From positions 1 to 31,377 of IMG/VR virus record IMGVR_UViG_3300005515_000632: DNA of 31,377 nucleotides; one strand, 5' to 3'. This DNA is from a virus. A program made the position numbers and the translations under genes. Below the pieces are notes generated by a model that saw only the letters and a list, made by a program, of their open reading frames with translations, had not been told where the DNA came from and did no database searches. Of the stretch, positions 1-6,755 are shown in pieces. Numbering within the stretch: position 1 is the first letter of the stretch; every line of letters starts with the position of its first letter.

Positions 1-261
1 CCGACTCTTCGGCCCGCACCCGCACCTGCGCCAACCCGCAAGCCGGTCCCCGTCAGCTGGGTCGAGCGCCACGTCGCGCGCTCCGAGGCCGCGATCGCGT
101 TCCTGAGGGCCAAGCGCTTCGGGATAACGCGTGTGGTCACCTATCTCACGGGTGATCCGGTGCCGACCGGCACGTTCCACGTTTCCGGTTATGACGGTGA
201 GTTCACCCGCGCGCACCTGATCCAGCTGGCCGAGCGTCACGGGTTCGAGCATGGCCGGTAA
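1..261 (+). CDS. Hypothetical protein, 5' truncated by the window edge
   Basis: Frame 1 is open from the first base to the TAA at 259-261, giving at least 86 residues with no start in view. The visible N-terminal part is a Pro/Ala-rich stretch (PAPAPAPTRKP) followed by a compact segment ending in RAHLIQLAERHGFEHGR. I do not recognise the family. It overlaps the next gene, whose ATG is at 251, by 11 bases, so the two are probably translated together as members of the early operon upstream of the transposase. The true length is unknown. Confidence 0.6.
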   Translation, partial: PTLRPAPAPAPTRKPVPVSWVERHVARSEAAIAFLRAKRFGITRVVTYLTGDPVPTGTFHVSGYDGEFTRAHLIQLAERHGFEHGR

Positions 262-541
262 ACTCAGCTTCCTGCAGGAAGAGGCGCTAATTGCGCTCCA
301 TTTCGGCCGGCGCGGCGAGTGCGATCCGCGCGCCGTGCGCGGTCTGATCGTGCGCGGCCTGGTCGGCCGCTCTGACTGGGTGCTCGGCGATCATCTCACG
401 CTCGCCGATAGCCCGCACCTTACCGAAACCGGCGCGCCGATCGCGGCCGAGCTCGCTGCGGCCCGCCGCGCGTCTGCCCAGATGCGCCGCCTGCGCGGCT
501 CTCGCTGCCGCTTCGACGTGATCGCGGGAGGCCGGGCATGA
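251..541 (+). CDS. Small early protein, possibly winged-helix
   Basis: This 96-residue protein is not assigned to a family. Its C-terminal part (LTLADSPHLTETGAPIAAEL) looks like the wing and last helix of small winged-helix proteins, where an LTxxG turn precedes a helix, so DNA binding is a possibility rather than a conclusion. The start ATG overlaps the upstream gene, and the stop overlaps the next ATG as ATGA (538-541). Small genes in this position of Mu-like phages are usually early, poorly conserved and dispensable for growth. Confidence 0.6.
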   Translation: MAGKLSFLQEEALIALHFGRRGECDPRAVRGLIVRGLVGRSDWVLGDHLTLADSPHLTETGAPIAAELAAARRASAQMRRLRGSRCRFDVIAGGRA

Positions 542-687
542 TCCGCGCGCTCCTGCCCAGGTTCGCCAGCTACGAATGGACGGGCTGCGACGACGATGGC
601 GAATGGGAAGGTCGCGAGTATGCGATCACCTGGCTGCGCTGGACCGTCCAGTTCGCCTTCGGCCGCCATAATCGGAGGCTGGGTTGA
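538..687 (+). CDS. 49-residue hypothetical protein
   Basis: A short frame runs from the ATG at 538, inside the ATGA overlap with the preceding gene, to TGA at 685-687. The product is rich in aromatic and acidic residues (EWTGCDDDGEWEGREY). The stop overlaps the TTG start of the next gene as TTGA. Overlaps at both ends, and third-position G/C like the neighbours, argue that it is real despite its size. No family is recognised. A domain-less early accessory protein is the most that can be said. Confidence 0.55.
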   Translation: MIRALLPRFASYEWTGCDDDGEWEGREYAITWLRWTVQFAFGRHNRRLG

Positions 688-1112
688 CCACGCTCCCGCT
701 CCTCCGCGTCGATTTCTGCTGCAACGACCCTGACAACGGGTTGTTCGCCGGCGAGGTCGAAGCGATCCAGATCTACGACGCGGATCCGGTGCTCGAGCTC
801 GAGTGCTGGGGCTACCCCCGGCGCTTCCGCGTCGAGGTGGATCATATCGTCTTGAGCGGCAAACGCGCCGCGTATCACCGGGTTCGACATGGCATCGGCA
901 ACTGGTGCTGGGATGCGTACTGGTTCGAGATCGATGTCGCGATCGCGCTGCTCGAATCGATGCACCGTCGCGATTTTTTCGCGTGTTCGCTGGCAGACGA
1001 GCGGCTGTTCGCACGTTGGCGTTCGCGCGCGCCGTTCGATAACGTAACGCGCCAATTGTTCCGCGGCGTGCTTGAGCGCGTCGCGTCCCGCCAGGGGGGC
1101 CGGCCGCTATGA
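684..1112 (+). CDS. Hypothetical early protein with TTG start
   Basis: The 142-residue product starts at TTG 684, chosen because GGAGG lies at 674-678 with good spacing and because the start overlaps the previous stop as TTGA. The protein is rich in Trp, Tyr, Arg and Asp (ECWGYPRRFRVEVDHIV, NWCWDAYWFEIDVA) and appears to be a soluble globular protein without a signal peptide or membrane segment. No family is recognised. It overlaps the next gene by four bases (ATGA at 1109-1112), so it belongs to the early operon that leads into the transposase. Confidence 0.65.
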   Translation: MTTLPLLRVDFCCNDPDNGLFAGEVEAIQIYDADPVLELECWGYPRRFRVEVDHIVLSGKRAAYHRVRHGIGNWCWDAYWFEIDVAIALLESMHRRDFFACSLADERLFARWRSRAPFDNVTRQLFRGVLERVASRQGGRPL

Positions 1113-1579
1113 AAAAGCGCCGCCCGGCAGTCCCGCCTGGCCAGTTTGCTTTTACCTTCGATGTGCCGTCGCCGGCGCGCGGTGGCTGCGCACTCGCGGG
1201 GCTCGATCGCGAGATCGCCGCGACCGTGGCGACGATGCTCAAGGAAGATCCGCGGCCCTCGCGCTACGCGATCGCCGCCGCGATGTCCGAGCTGCTCGAC
1301 GAAGAAGTCACCAAGGCGATGCTCGACAAGTACGCCTCGGAAAGCAGCGAGGCGCATGCGATCTCGTTCGCGCGCATGCTCGCGCTGACACAGATCACCG
1401 AACGCTACGATCTGCTCGACCGCCTGACGCGCCGGATCGGTGCCGCGCTGCTCGTTGGCGAGGAAATCCTGACGGCCGAACTCGGCCAGATCGACCGACA
1501 AATTGCAGCCTTGAGGGACAGGCGCCGCGCGATCGCGGGGGCGGCGCCGGTCATCGCCAGTGGGAGGAGTAAAGCGTGA
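1109..1579 (+). CDS. Conserved protein preceding the transposase in Mu-like phages
   Basis: This 156-residue protein has an Arg/Pro N-terminus, a helical centre (SRYAIAAAMSELLDEEVTKA, about residues 51-70, followed by LDKYASESSEAHAISFARML) and a C-terminal helix with a Q-I-D-R-Q-I-A-A-L coiled-coil pattern. The central segment resembles a short protein often found directly upstream of the transposase in alphaproteobacterial Mu-like prophages. Its function is not established, and the match is from memory rather than from a search. It overlaps the GTG start of the transposase by four bases, which suggests coupled translation and a role linked to transposition or early control. Confidence 0.7.
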   Translation: MKKRRPAVPPGQFAFTFDVPSPARGGCALAGLDREIAATVATMLKEDPRPSRYAIAAAMSELLDEEVTKAMLDKYASESSEAHAISFARMLALTQITERYDLLDRLTRRIGAALLVGEEILTAELGQIDRQIAALRDRRRAIAGAAPVIASGRSKA

Positions 1580-3564
1580 AGCTGGGCGGGGGGAAAGAAT
1601 GGTACACCGCGTTCGAGCTCGCCGAGCTCGCGCTTCCGGGGCTGCCAAAGACCAAGCGCAAGATCAACGAGCGCGCCGCGGCCGAGTGCTGGGCGCTGCG
1701 CACCGATCCCAATGATGCGCCGCTTGCGCGGCCGCGTGTCGGCGTGCGCGGCGGCGGCCTCGAATATCATGTCAGCGTGCTGCCGGTCGCCGCGCGCACC
1801 GCGATCGCGGCCAAGGGCGTCAGCACTGTCGCGCATGTCAGCGACGTGCCGGAAACCCGCTATTCGGCGATGCTGCGCTGGTTCGAGGGACAGAGCGACA
1901 AGGTGCGCGCCGAGGCGCACGATCGTCTCCGCGTTCTCGATGCCGTCGCGCGCCTGGAAGAAGTCGGGCTGAGCGATACCGCGGCGATCGCGGCGATCGC
2001 CAACCGCGAAGCGATCGCGCCGTCGACGATCTGGAACTGGACCGCACTCGTTGCCGGCATCCCGGTCGAGGAACGGCTGCCCTATCTCGCCCGCCGTCAT
2101 GCCGGTGGTGGCAAGGAGGTCGTGGTCGACGACGGCGCGTGGCAGCAGCTGCTCTCCGACTATCTCCGCCCTTCGAAGCCCAGCTTTTCCAGCTGCTACC
2201 AGCGGGTGCTGACTGAATATTGCGAGCCTCGCGGGCTGAGTCTCCCGATCGAGCGCAGCCTGCGCCGCAAGCTCGAGCGCGAGGTGGACCCACGCGTGGT
2301 AACGCTCCGGCGCCAGGGCGAGGAAGCGCTCCGCCGCTCGCTGCCGGCACAGCGCCGCAGCGTCGCCGGCCTCCACGCGCTCGAGCTCGTGAACATCGAC
2401 GGCCATCGCTGGGACGTGTTCGTCAATTGGGGCAAGGACGCCAACGGCAAGGACATCATTGCCCGGCCGATGATGGTCGGCATCCAGGACGTTTTCAGCC
2501 GCAAGTTCCTCGCCTGGTCGGTCGGCCGCTCGGAAAGCGCGGTCGAGACGCGTCTTGCATTCGCGCACCTGTTCGAGCGCTACGGCATCCCCGGCGCGGT
2601 GCTGATGGACAATGGCCGCGCCTTCGCCAGCAAGTGGATCACCGGCGGCGCGACCTCGCGATTCCGCTTCAAGATCCGCGAGGAGGAGCCGCTTGGCATC
2701 CTCACCGCGCTGGGCATCCAGAACCATTGGGCGAAGCCGTACCGCGGCCAGTCGAAGCCGATCGAGCGCGCGTTCGGTGACTTCTGCGACAAGATCGCGA
2801 AGCACCCGGCATTCGAGGGCGCCTACACCGGCAACCGCCCCGATGCGAAGCCCGAGAACTACGGCACCAGGGCCGTGCCGATCGCGCGCTTCATGGAGGT
2901 GGTCGAGGCAGGGTTCGCGGCGCACAACGCCAAGCCCGGGCGGCGCACCGAGATGGCCCGCGATGCAGGCCTGAGCTTCGACCAGGTGTTCGAGCAGAGC
3001 TACGCGGTCTCCCCGATTCGCAAGGCGAAGCCGGAAGAAATGCGCATGGCGCTGCTCGCGGCCGACGATCGCCCGACCGATCGCAGCACCGGCGCCATCA
3101 ACCTGTTCGGCAACCGCTACTGGACCGAGGAGCTCGGCCGCATCGCCGGCGAGCGCGTCACCGTGCGGTTCGATCCGGACGATCTGCTCGCCCCAATCCA
3201 TGTCTACGATCGCCGCGGCCGATTCCTGTGCACCGCGCCGGCGATCGAGGCGACGGGCTTCCTCGACGTCTCGGCCGCCAAGCGCCGGGCCCGTCTCGAG
3301 CGCGATTACAAGCGCGCGACCCGCGAGCAGGAAGAGGCGCTGCAGCTGCTCACCGCCGACGAGGTCGCCGACCTCTACTCGCCCGTCGCTGCGGCGCCGA
3401 TCCCCGAATCCACCGTCGTGCGGCCGATCCGGCGGCGCGGCCCGACTGCCGCGGCCCTCAAGCCCGTCGCCCAGACCCGCCCGAACGGCCTTTCAGAGGC
3501 CGCTCAGGGGGCGCTGATCGACCGCATGGCCGGTGGCCTGACGAAACTCCGCAGCGTGAAGTGA
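1576..3564 (+). CDS. A: Mu-type DDE transposase (MuA)
   Basis: The 662-residue product, almost the length of MuA (663), is the DDE recombinase that cuts the phage ends and joins them to target DNA. Residues 5-80 look like the N-terminal Mu winged-helix domain (WYTAFELAEL, then AARTAIAAKG). Residues 110-260 fit the end-binding domains. The catalytic RNase H-like core shows D275 (LVNIDGHRWD), D345 (VLMDNGRAF) and E397 (KPIERAFGD), spaced like D269/D336/E392 of MuA. The C-terminal 100 residues are basic and variable, as expected for the region contacting B. The start is GTG 1576, preceded by GGGAGGAG at 1561-1568 and overlapping the previous stop. The DDE triad is intact, so it is probably active. 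Confidence 0.97.
   Translation: MKLGGGKEWYTAFELAELALPGLPKTKRKINERAAAECWALRTDPNDAPLARPRVGVRGGGLEYHVSVLPVAARTAIAAKGVSTVAHVSDVPETRYSAMLRWFEGQSDKVRAEAHDRLRVLDAVARLEEVGLSDTAAIAAIANREAIAPSTIWNWTALVAGIPVEERLPYLARRHAGGGKEVVVDDGAWQQLLSDYLRPSKPSFSSCYQRVLTEYCEPRGLSLPIERSLRRKLEREVDPRVVTLRRQGEEALRRSLPAQRRSVAGLHALELVNIDGHRWDVFVNWGKDANGKDIIARPMMVGIQDVFSRKFLAWSVGRSESAVETRLAFAHLFERYGIPGAVLMDNGRAFASKWITGGATSRFRFKIREEEPLGILTALGIQNHWAKPYRGQSKPIERAFGDFCDKIAKHPAFEGAYTGNRPDAKPENYGTRAVPIARFMEVVEAGFAAHNAKPGRRTEMARDAGLSFDQVFEQSYAVSPIRKAKPEEMRMALLAADDRPTDRSTGAINLFGNRYWTEELGRIAGERVTVRFDPDDLLAPIHVYDRRGRFLCTAPAIEATGFLDVSAAKRRARLERDYKRATREQEEALQLLTADEVADLYSPVAAAPIPESTVVRPIRRRGPTAAALKPVAQTRPNGLSEAAQGALIDRMAGGLTKLRSVK
2626..2691 (+). 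repeat. Segment of gene A repeated near the start of the DnaA-like gene (copy 1)
   Basis: Residues 351-372 of the transposase, between catalytic D345 and E397, are matched by residues 11-32 of the protein encoded at 4555-5049. Thirteen of 22 residues are identical, including TGGA and RFRFKIR, and 20 consecutive bases are identical (2662-2681 and 4621-4640). From memory the segment is a normal part of the catalytic domain in Mu-like transposases, so this copy is likely the original. Confidence 0.75.
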
Positions 3565-3577
3565 AGGACGTACCCCG

Positions 3578-4558
3578 ATGAACGACCCCGAAAACATGCC
3601 GATCGACGTCGACGCGATGATCGCGTGGCTTGCCGAGCACCGCACCCGCAAGGGCCTCAGCTGGGCCGCCCTGGCGAAGGACAGCAACATCCCGGCCCCG
3701 ACGCTCTCGATGTTCGTCTCAGGCTCCTACGGGGGCAATCTGGACAACGTCGCCCGGCGCGTTTTCCAGTACCGCCAGAAGGTCGAGAGCCAGGAGACGC
3801 GCTCGCAGCAGGCGCTCGAGACGGCGCCGTTCATCCACATGCCCACGGCGAAGCGCGTGCTCTTCCTGCTCGAATGGGCGCATCTCGGGCGCATCGTCGT
3901 CGCCGGCATGGGGCCCGGAACCTGCAAGACGGAAGCGGCGCGGCACTACAAGGCGAGCGTCGGCGACACAGTGTTCCTCGCGACAATGGAGCAGTCGACC
4001 AAGTCGGTGAGCGCCATGATCGCCGAGGTGATGAAGGCGATGGGGATCGCCAGCCGGAGCGGCTGGGTGCAGCAGCGTTCGGCCCAGGTGCTCGAGCATG
4101 TCGCGGGGCGGCGCGCGCTGCTGATCGTGGACGAGGCCAACCACCTCGAATGGGCCGCGCTCGAGCAGTTGCGCGCATGGCACGACAAGGCCGGCCTCGG
4201 CATCGCGCTGCTCGGCAACGAGGAGCTGATCACCACGCTCAGCGGGCGCGACGGCAAGCTCAACCGCCACGCCTACGCCCGCCTCAACAGCCGGGTGGCC
4301 AAGCGGCACCTGCAGGACGTGCCGGTCCCCACCGACGTCGAGGCCTATTGCGACCATTTCGACATCATCGAGCCCGAGATCCGCGCGATGCTGATCGATA
4401 TCGCCCAGACGCCGGGACGCGGTGGCCTGCGCGAGGTGAAGTACGTGCTCGAGACCGCGCACATGCTCGCGATCGGCGACGATACGCCCCTTTCGCCGAA
4501 GCACTTCCACGAGGCGGTCAGCACCCGCGCCACCACCACGCTGCGGAGGGCTGCATGA
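3578..4558 (+). CDS. B: Mu-type target-capture ATPase (MuB)
   Basis: The 326-residue AAA+ protein (MuB is 312) would bind target DNA, stimulate transposase A and give target immunity. Residues about 20-65 form a Cro/CI-like helix-turn-helix (GLSWAALAKDSNIPAPTLSM), as in the MuB N-terminus. Walker A is at 110-118 (GMGPGTCKT) and Walker B at 181-186 (LLIVDE), followed by a sensor-1-like segment (LGIALLGNEEL). The glycine normally just before the Walker A lysine is Cys116 (TGC at 3923-3925), which is unusual. The gene starts 14 bases after A, with a GAAGGA-like ribosome site at 3562-3570, and ends in an ATGA overlap with the next gene. Confidence 0.95.
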   Translation: MNDPENMPIDVDAMIAWLAEHRTRKGLSWAALAKDSNIPAPTLSMFVSGSYGGNLDNVARRVFQYRQKVESQETRSQQALETAPFIHMPTAKRVLFLLEWAHLGRIVVAGMGPGTCKTEAARHYKASVGDTVFLATMEQSTKSVSAMIAEVMKAMGIASRSGWVQQRSAQVLEHVAGRRALLIVDEANHLEWAALEQLRAWHDKAGLGIALLGNEELITTLSGRDGKLNRHAYARLNSRVAKRHLQDVPVPTDVEAYCDHFDIIEPEIRAMLIDIAQTPGRGGLREVKYVLETAHMLAIGDDTPLSPKHFHEAVSTRATTTLRRAA

Positions 4559-5049
4559 TTATGATCGACAACTACAGGCTACACTCCCGCAAGTACGTCA
4601 CGGGCGGCGCCGCGAACCGGTTCCGCTTCAAGATCCGCGACGATGCTCCGCGGATCCGCGCCGTCATCGTCGAGGGAGAGCTCGACGACGCGACGATCGC
4701 CGCGCTGCGCGACGCGATGGACCGGCCCGAGCTCCGCGTTGTCTACGCGTTGCCGACCGTCGCCGAGATCGCGGGCCGTGTCTGTTTCGAGACCGGCGTA
4801 ACTCCCGCGGCGATCACGGGCAACGGCCAGCCCCGGAACGTCTCGCGGGCGCGCAAGGCGATCTCGTGGGTCGCGCACTACTTCGGCAACCGCACCTACG
4901 CCCAGATCGCCGCCGCGCTCGGCGACCGCGACTACAAGACGATCCGCTGGCAGGTCGACCAGGCCGAGAAGCTCCGCCAGCGCGACCCGGCCTTCCTCGC
5001 CCTCACGGACAAGGTGGTCCGCCACTTTAACGATGGAGGCCTCGCATGA
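4555..5049 (+). CDS. Small DnaA domain IV-like helix-turn-helix protein
   Basis: The 164-residue product starts at ATG 4555, with GGAGG at 4545-4549, overlapping the stop of B as ATGA. Residues about 97-155 resemble the DNA-binding domain IV of the initiator DnaA: a helix (ARKAISWVAHYFGNRTYAQI) followed by GDRDYKTI at 123-130, which corresponds to the GGRDHTTV signature. There is no ATPase domain. Residues 11-32 repeat a segment of transposase A. Placed between B and GemA, it could help move the transposition complex to replication or act as a DNA-binding regulator. The fold is well supported and the role is inferred. Confidence 0.75.
   Translation: MIMIDNYRLHSRKYVTGGAANRFRFKIRDDAPRIRAVIVEGELDDATIAALRDAMDRPELRVVYALPTVAEIAGRVCFETGVTPAAITGNGQPRNVSRARKAISWVAHYFGNRTYAQIAAALGDRDYKTIRWQVDQAEKLRQRDPAFLALTDKVVRHFNDGGLA
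4585..4650 (+). repeat. Segment of gene A repeated near the start of the DnaA-like gene (copy 2)
   Basis: This stretch encodes K-Y-V-TGGA-A-N-RFRFKIR and matches the transposase stretch at 2626-2691 in both protein and DNA, with 20 identical bases at 4621-4640. It lies outside the DnaA-like domain. A partial duplication or recombination from gene A is the simplest explanation. Independent origin of a 13-of-22 identity with this DNA match seems unlikely. Confidence 0.7.
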
Positions 5050-5807
5050 AGAGCGGCGCACGACTGTTCGGCGCCGGCCGCTTCGCCGGCGTCCCCCACA
5101 TTCCCGGCCGCACCGCGAAGGCCGCTAACGCCGCTGCCGCAGACGCCTCGCCCTATCGCCGCCAGCTGCTCGGCAAGGTCCATCTCGCCGCGAAGCAGCT
5201 GATGCTGGCCGAGGACGATTATCGCGGGATCCTGTTCGACGTCGCCAGCGTGCGCAGCGCCAAGGATTGCACCGATCAGCAGCTCGTCGACGTGCTCGAT
5301 CACTTCAAGGCCCGGGGCTGGAAGCCCGCCCAGCCCAAGGGTCGCGGCGGCGCGAAGCCGGCCGACCACAAGCCCGCGGCCAAGGCGCGCGCCCTGTGGA
5401 TCTCGCTCCACAGCCTCGGCGCGATCGCCGATCCGTCCGAGCGCGCGCTCGAGGCGTTCGCATGCCGCCAGCTGGGCTGTGCACGCCTGCAGTGGGCGGA
5501 CCAGGGCCTGATGTACCGGTTGATCGAAGCCGAGAAGGCGATCGCCGAACGCCACGGCTGGAGCCAGGACACCGCGGGGCTTCGGCCCGAGGCGGTGCCG
5601 ATCGTGCTGCGCCGCCGCCTTGTCGAAGCGATCATGGGCAAGCTCTGGGAAGCCGGGGTGATCCCGCTCGAATGGGACGTCAGCCGTGCTGCCTATGAAT
5701 TCGCCGGCGTGGATGCCGAGCTGATGCTCGCCACCGCCAGCGAGCTGGACGTCATCGCGCGCGAGCTCGGCCGCGTGCTGCGTCAAAATCCGAAGGGAGA
5801 CCGCTGA
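5046..5807 (+). CDS. gemA: GemA-like regulatory protein (DUF1018, Mu gp16)
   Basis: The 253-residue product carries the DUF1018 signature from about residue 38: LLGKVHLAAKQLMLAEDDYR, GILFDVASVRSAKDCTDQQL and HFKARGWKP. In Mu, GemA affects host DNA supercoiling and early gene expression. After a basic linker, residues 110-205 continue the family pattern (KARALWISLHSLGAI, then RLQWADQGLMYRLIEAEKAI). The last 50 residues (PLEWDVSRAAYEFAGVDAEL and on) look like an extra helical tail. The ATG overlaps the stop of the preceding gene, with GATGGAGG upstream at 5032-5039. Position between the B region and the Mor-like gene is as in Mu relatives. Confidence 0.88.
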   Translation: MKSGARLFGAGRFAGVPHIPGRTAKAANAAAADASPYRRQLLGKVHLAAKQLMLAEDDYRGILFDVASVRSAKDCTDQQLVDVLDHFKARGWKPAQPKGRGGAKPADHKPAAKARALWISLHSLGAIADPSERALEAFACRQLGCARLQWADQGLMYRLIEAEKAIAERHGWSQDTAGLRPEAVPIVLRRRLVEAIMGKLWEAGVIPLEWDVSRAAYEFAGVDAELMLATASELDVIARELGRVLRQNPKGDR

Positions 5808-6025
5808 TGATCTTCGCCGTCTATTCGAAGGAGATGCGCGCGGTGCGTGGCTACGCGCCGCTCTACCGCGCCGGTACCTGCTGCCCCGGCTGCGGCCGAT
5901 CGAACTGGACGATCGGCCGCTCGTCAGCGGAGTGCGCGTTCTGCGCCACCGCCCTTCCGCTGGCGCCGGCCGAGCAGGCTTCGGCTTCCGAGATCGCCGC
6001 TCCCGGCTGGGCGGCGCGCGCATGA
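5807..6025 (+). CDS. Small zinc-ribbon protein
   Basis: The 72-residue product has two cysteine knuckles, C26-P-G-C29 and C43-A-F-C46, the arrangement of a minimal zinc ribbon that can hold one zinc ion. The N-terminus (MIFAVYSKEMRAVRGYAPLY) is a probable beta-strand region and the C-terminal 25 residues are Ala-rich and likely flexible. It starts one base into the stop of gemA (TGATG at 5805-5809) with GAAGGGAGA upstream, and ends in an ATGA overlap. The function is unknown. A nucleic-acid or protein-binding adaptor would fit such a ribbon. Confidence 0.65.
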   Translation: MIFAVYSKEMRAVRGYAPLYRAGTCCPGCGRSNWTIGRSSAECAFCATALPLAPAEQASASEIAAPGWAARA

Positions 6026-6282
6026 TCCGCGTGTCCGATCACGCGCTGCTGCGCTTCCTCGAGCGCACCCAGGGGATCGACATCGAGGCCTTGCGAAGCG
6101 AGCTCGAGCAGAGATTGGACCGCGCCCATGCCGGAGCCGCCGAGATCGGCGTGCGTAACTATGCGATCCGCTCGGAGGGCAACCAGTTCATCGTTCGCGG
6201 TGGCACGGTGACGACGGTGCTCCAGCACCGCACGGCCGCTGGTCGCCTTGCCGCGCTCCCGCCGCGGGAGCCGCGCGGCTGA
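6022..6282 (+). CDS. Hypothetical 86-residue protein
   Basis: The start at ATG 6022 is chosen because it overlaps the previous stop as ATGA and opens the conserved-looking sequence MIRVSDHALLRFLERTQGID. The H-A-x-x-R-F-x-E-R start followed by beta strands (NYAIRSEGNQFIVRGGTVTT, then VLQHRTA) resembles small RelE/BrnT- or DUF4258-like folds, which use a His at the N-terminal helix and a strand-rich C-terminus. That is a fold guess only. It lies immediately before the Mor-like gene (TGATG overlap), so it is probably an early protein. Confidence 0.6.
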   Translation: MIRVSDHALLRFLERTQGIDIEALRSELEQRLDRAHAGAAEIGVRNYAIRSEGNQFIVRGGTVTTVLQHRTAAGRLAALPPREPRG

Positions 6283-6641
6283 TGACCGAAGGGCTCTCCG
6301 ACGAACTGCGCGAGCTGCTCGGCACCGCCGGGTTCATCGCGCTCGTCGAGGCCTTTGGCGGCACTCGTCTCTATGTGCCGCATACGATCCACGCCGATCA
6401 TGAAATCGCCAGCGCGATCGGTGACGAGGGAGCCCGGCTGCTGTCCCGGCGTTATGCACCCTCGGTGCTGCGCATCCCCCTTGCCCGCGAATGCCGCGCC
6501 CTGCATTATCGCGCGCAGGGACTCAGCAACGCCCAGATTGCCCGCAAGCTCGGGATCGGCGAAAGCGGCGTTGACAAGCTGATGCGCCGCAACCGCGAGC
6601 GCGCCTCGCAATCCTCTCAACTTCCCCTTTTCGAAGCCTGA
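6282..6641 (+). CDS. mor: Mor-family transcription activator (middle/late regulator)
   Basis: The 119-residue product matches the Mu Mor/C family (Mu Mor is 129 residues). It has an N-terminal helical dimerisation part (residues 1-35), a strand region (GGTRLYVPHT) and a C-terminal helix-turn-helix at about 72-103 (LHYRAQGLSNAQIARKLGIG, then ESGVDKLMRR). Mor activates the Mu middle promoter and C the late ones. Only one such protein is seen in the window and no separate C, so this protein may serve both steps. It is the last gene before the 114-base gap that precedes the lysis genes, the position of a late promoter. Confidence 0.88.
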   Translation: MTEGLSDELRELLGTAGFIALVEAFGGTRLYVPHTIHADHEIASAIGDEGARLLSRRYAPSVLRIPLARECRALHYRAQGLSNAQIARKLGIGESGVDKLMRRNRERASQSSQLPLFEA

Positions 6642-6642
6642 C

Positions 6643-6674
6643 GCCCGCCGTGGCGGGCATGTGATGCCCGCGCC
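6643..6674. promoter_or_regulatory. Two overlapping inverted repeats between mor-like gene and endolysin
   Basis: The arm GCCCGCC (6643-6649) pairs with GGCGGGC (6652-6658). The overlapping arm GCGGGCAT (6653-6660) pairs perfectly with ATGCCCGC (6664-6671) across a 3-base loop. The two hairpins exclude each other because they share the middle arm. No T-run follows, so a simple intrinsic terminator is not supported. The gap 6642-6755 holds no gene and corresponds in place to the Mu Plys promoter region. The dyad could be an activator site or an RNA switch. No convincing -35/-10 boxes were found. Confidence 0.4.
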
Positions 6675-6755
6675 GCACGGTCCACCTTCGACGCTCCATG
6701 GGGAGTAACGGGAGGGCGGCGGATCGGGGTCTGCCGCTCTCTTCCCCCGAACGGG

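Noticed and set aside
1405-3201. 598-residue open frame on the minus strand opposite the transposase
   Set aside because: It is a mirror of the strong G/C third-position bias of gene A. It has no family features and would lie wholly inside a clear transposase gene.
3625-4554. Open frame overlapping gene B in another plus-strand frame, running into the DnaA-like gene
   Set aside because: The upstream part is low-complexity Arg/Gly/Ala sequence out of frame with B. Only the part from ATG 4555, with its own ribosome site, resembles a protein.
6643-6658. Intrinsic terminator after the mor-like gene
   Set aside because: The hairpin is perfect but is not followed by a T-run, and a second overlapping hairpin competes with it. 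It is listed as a regulatory dyad instead.
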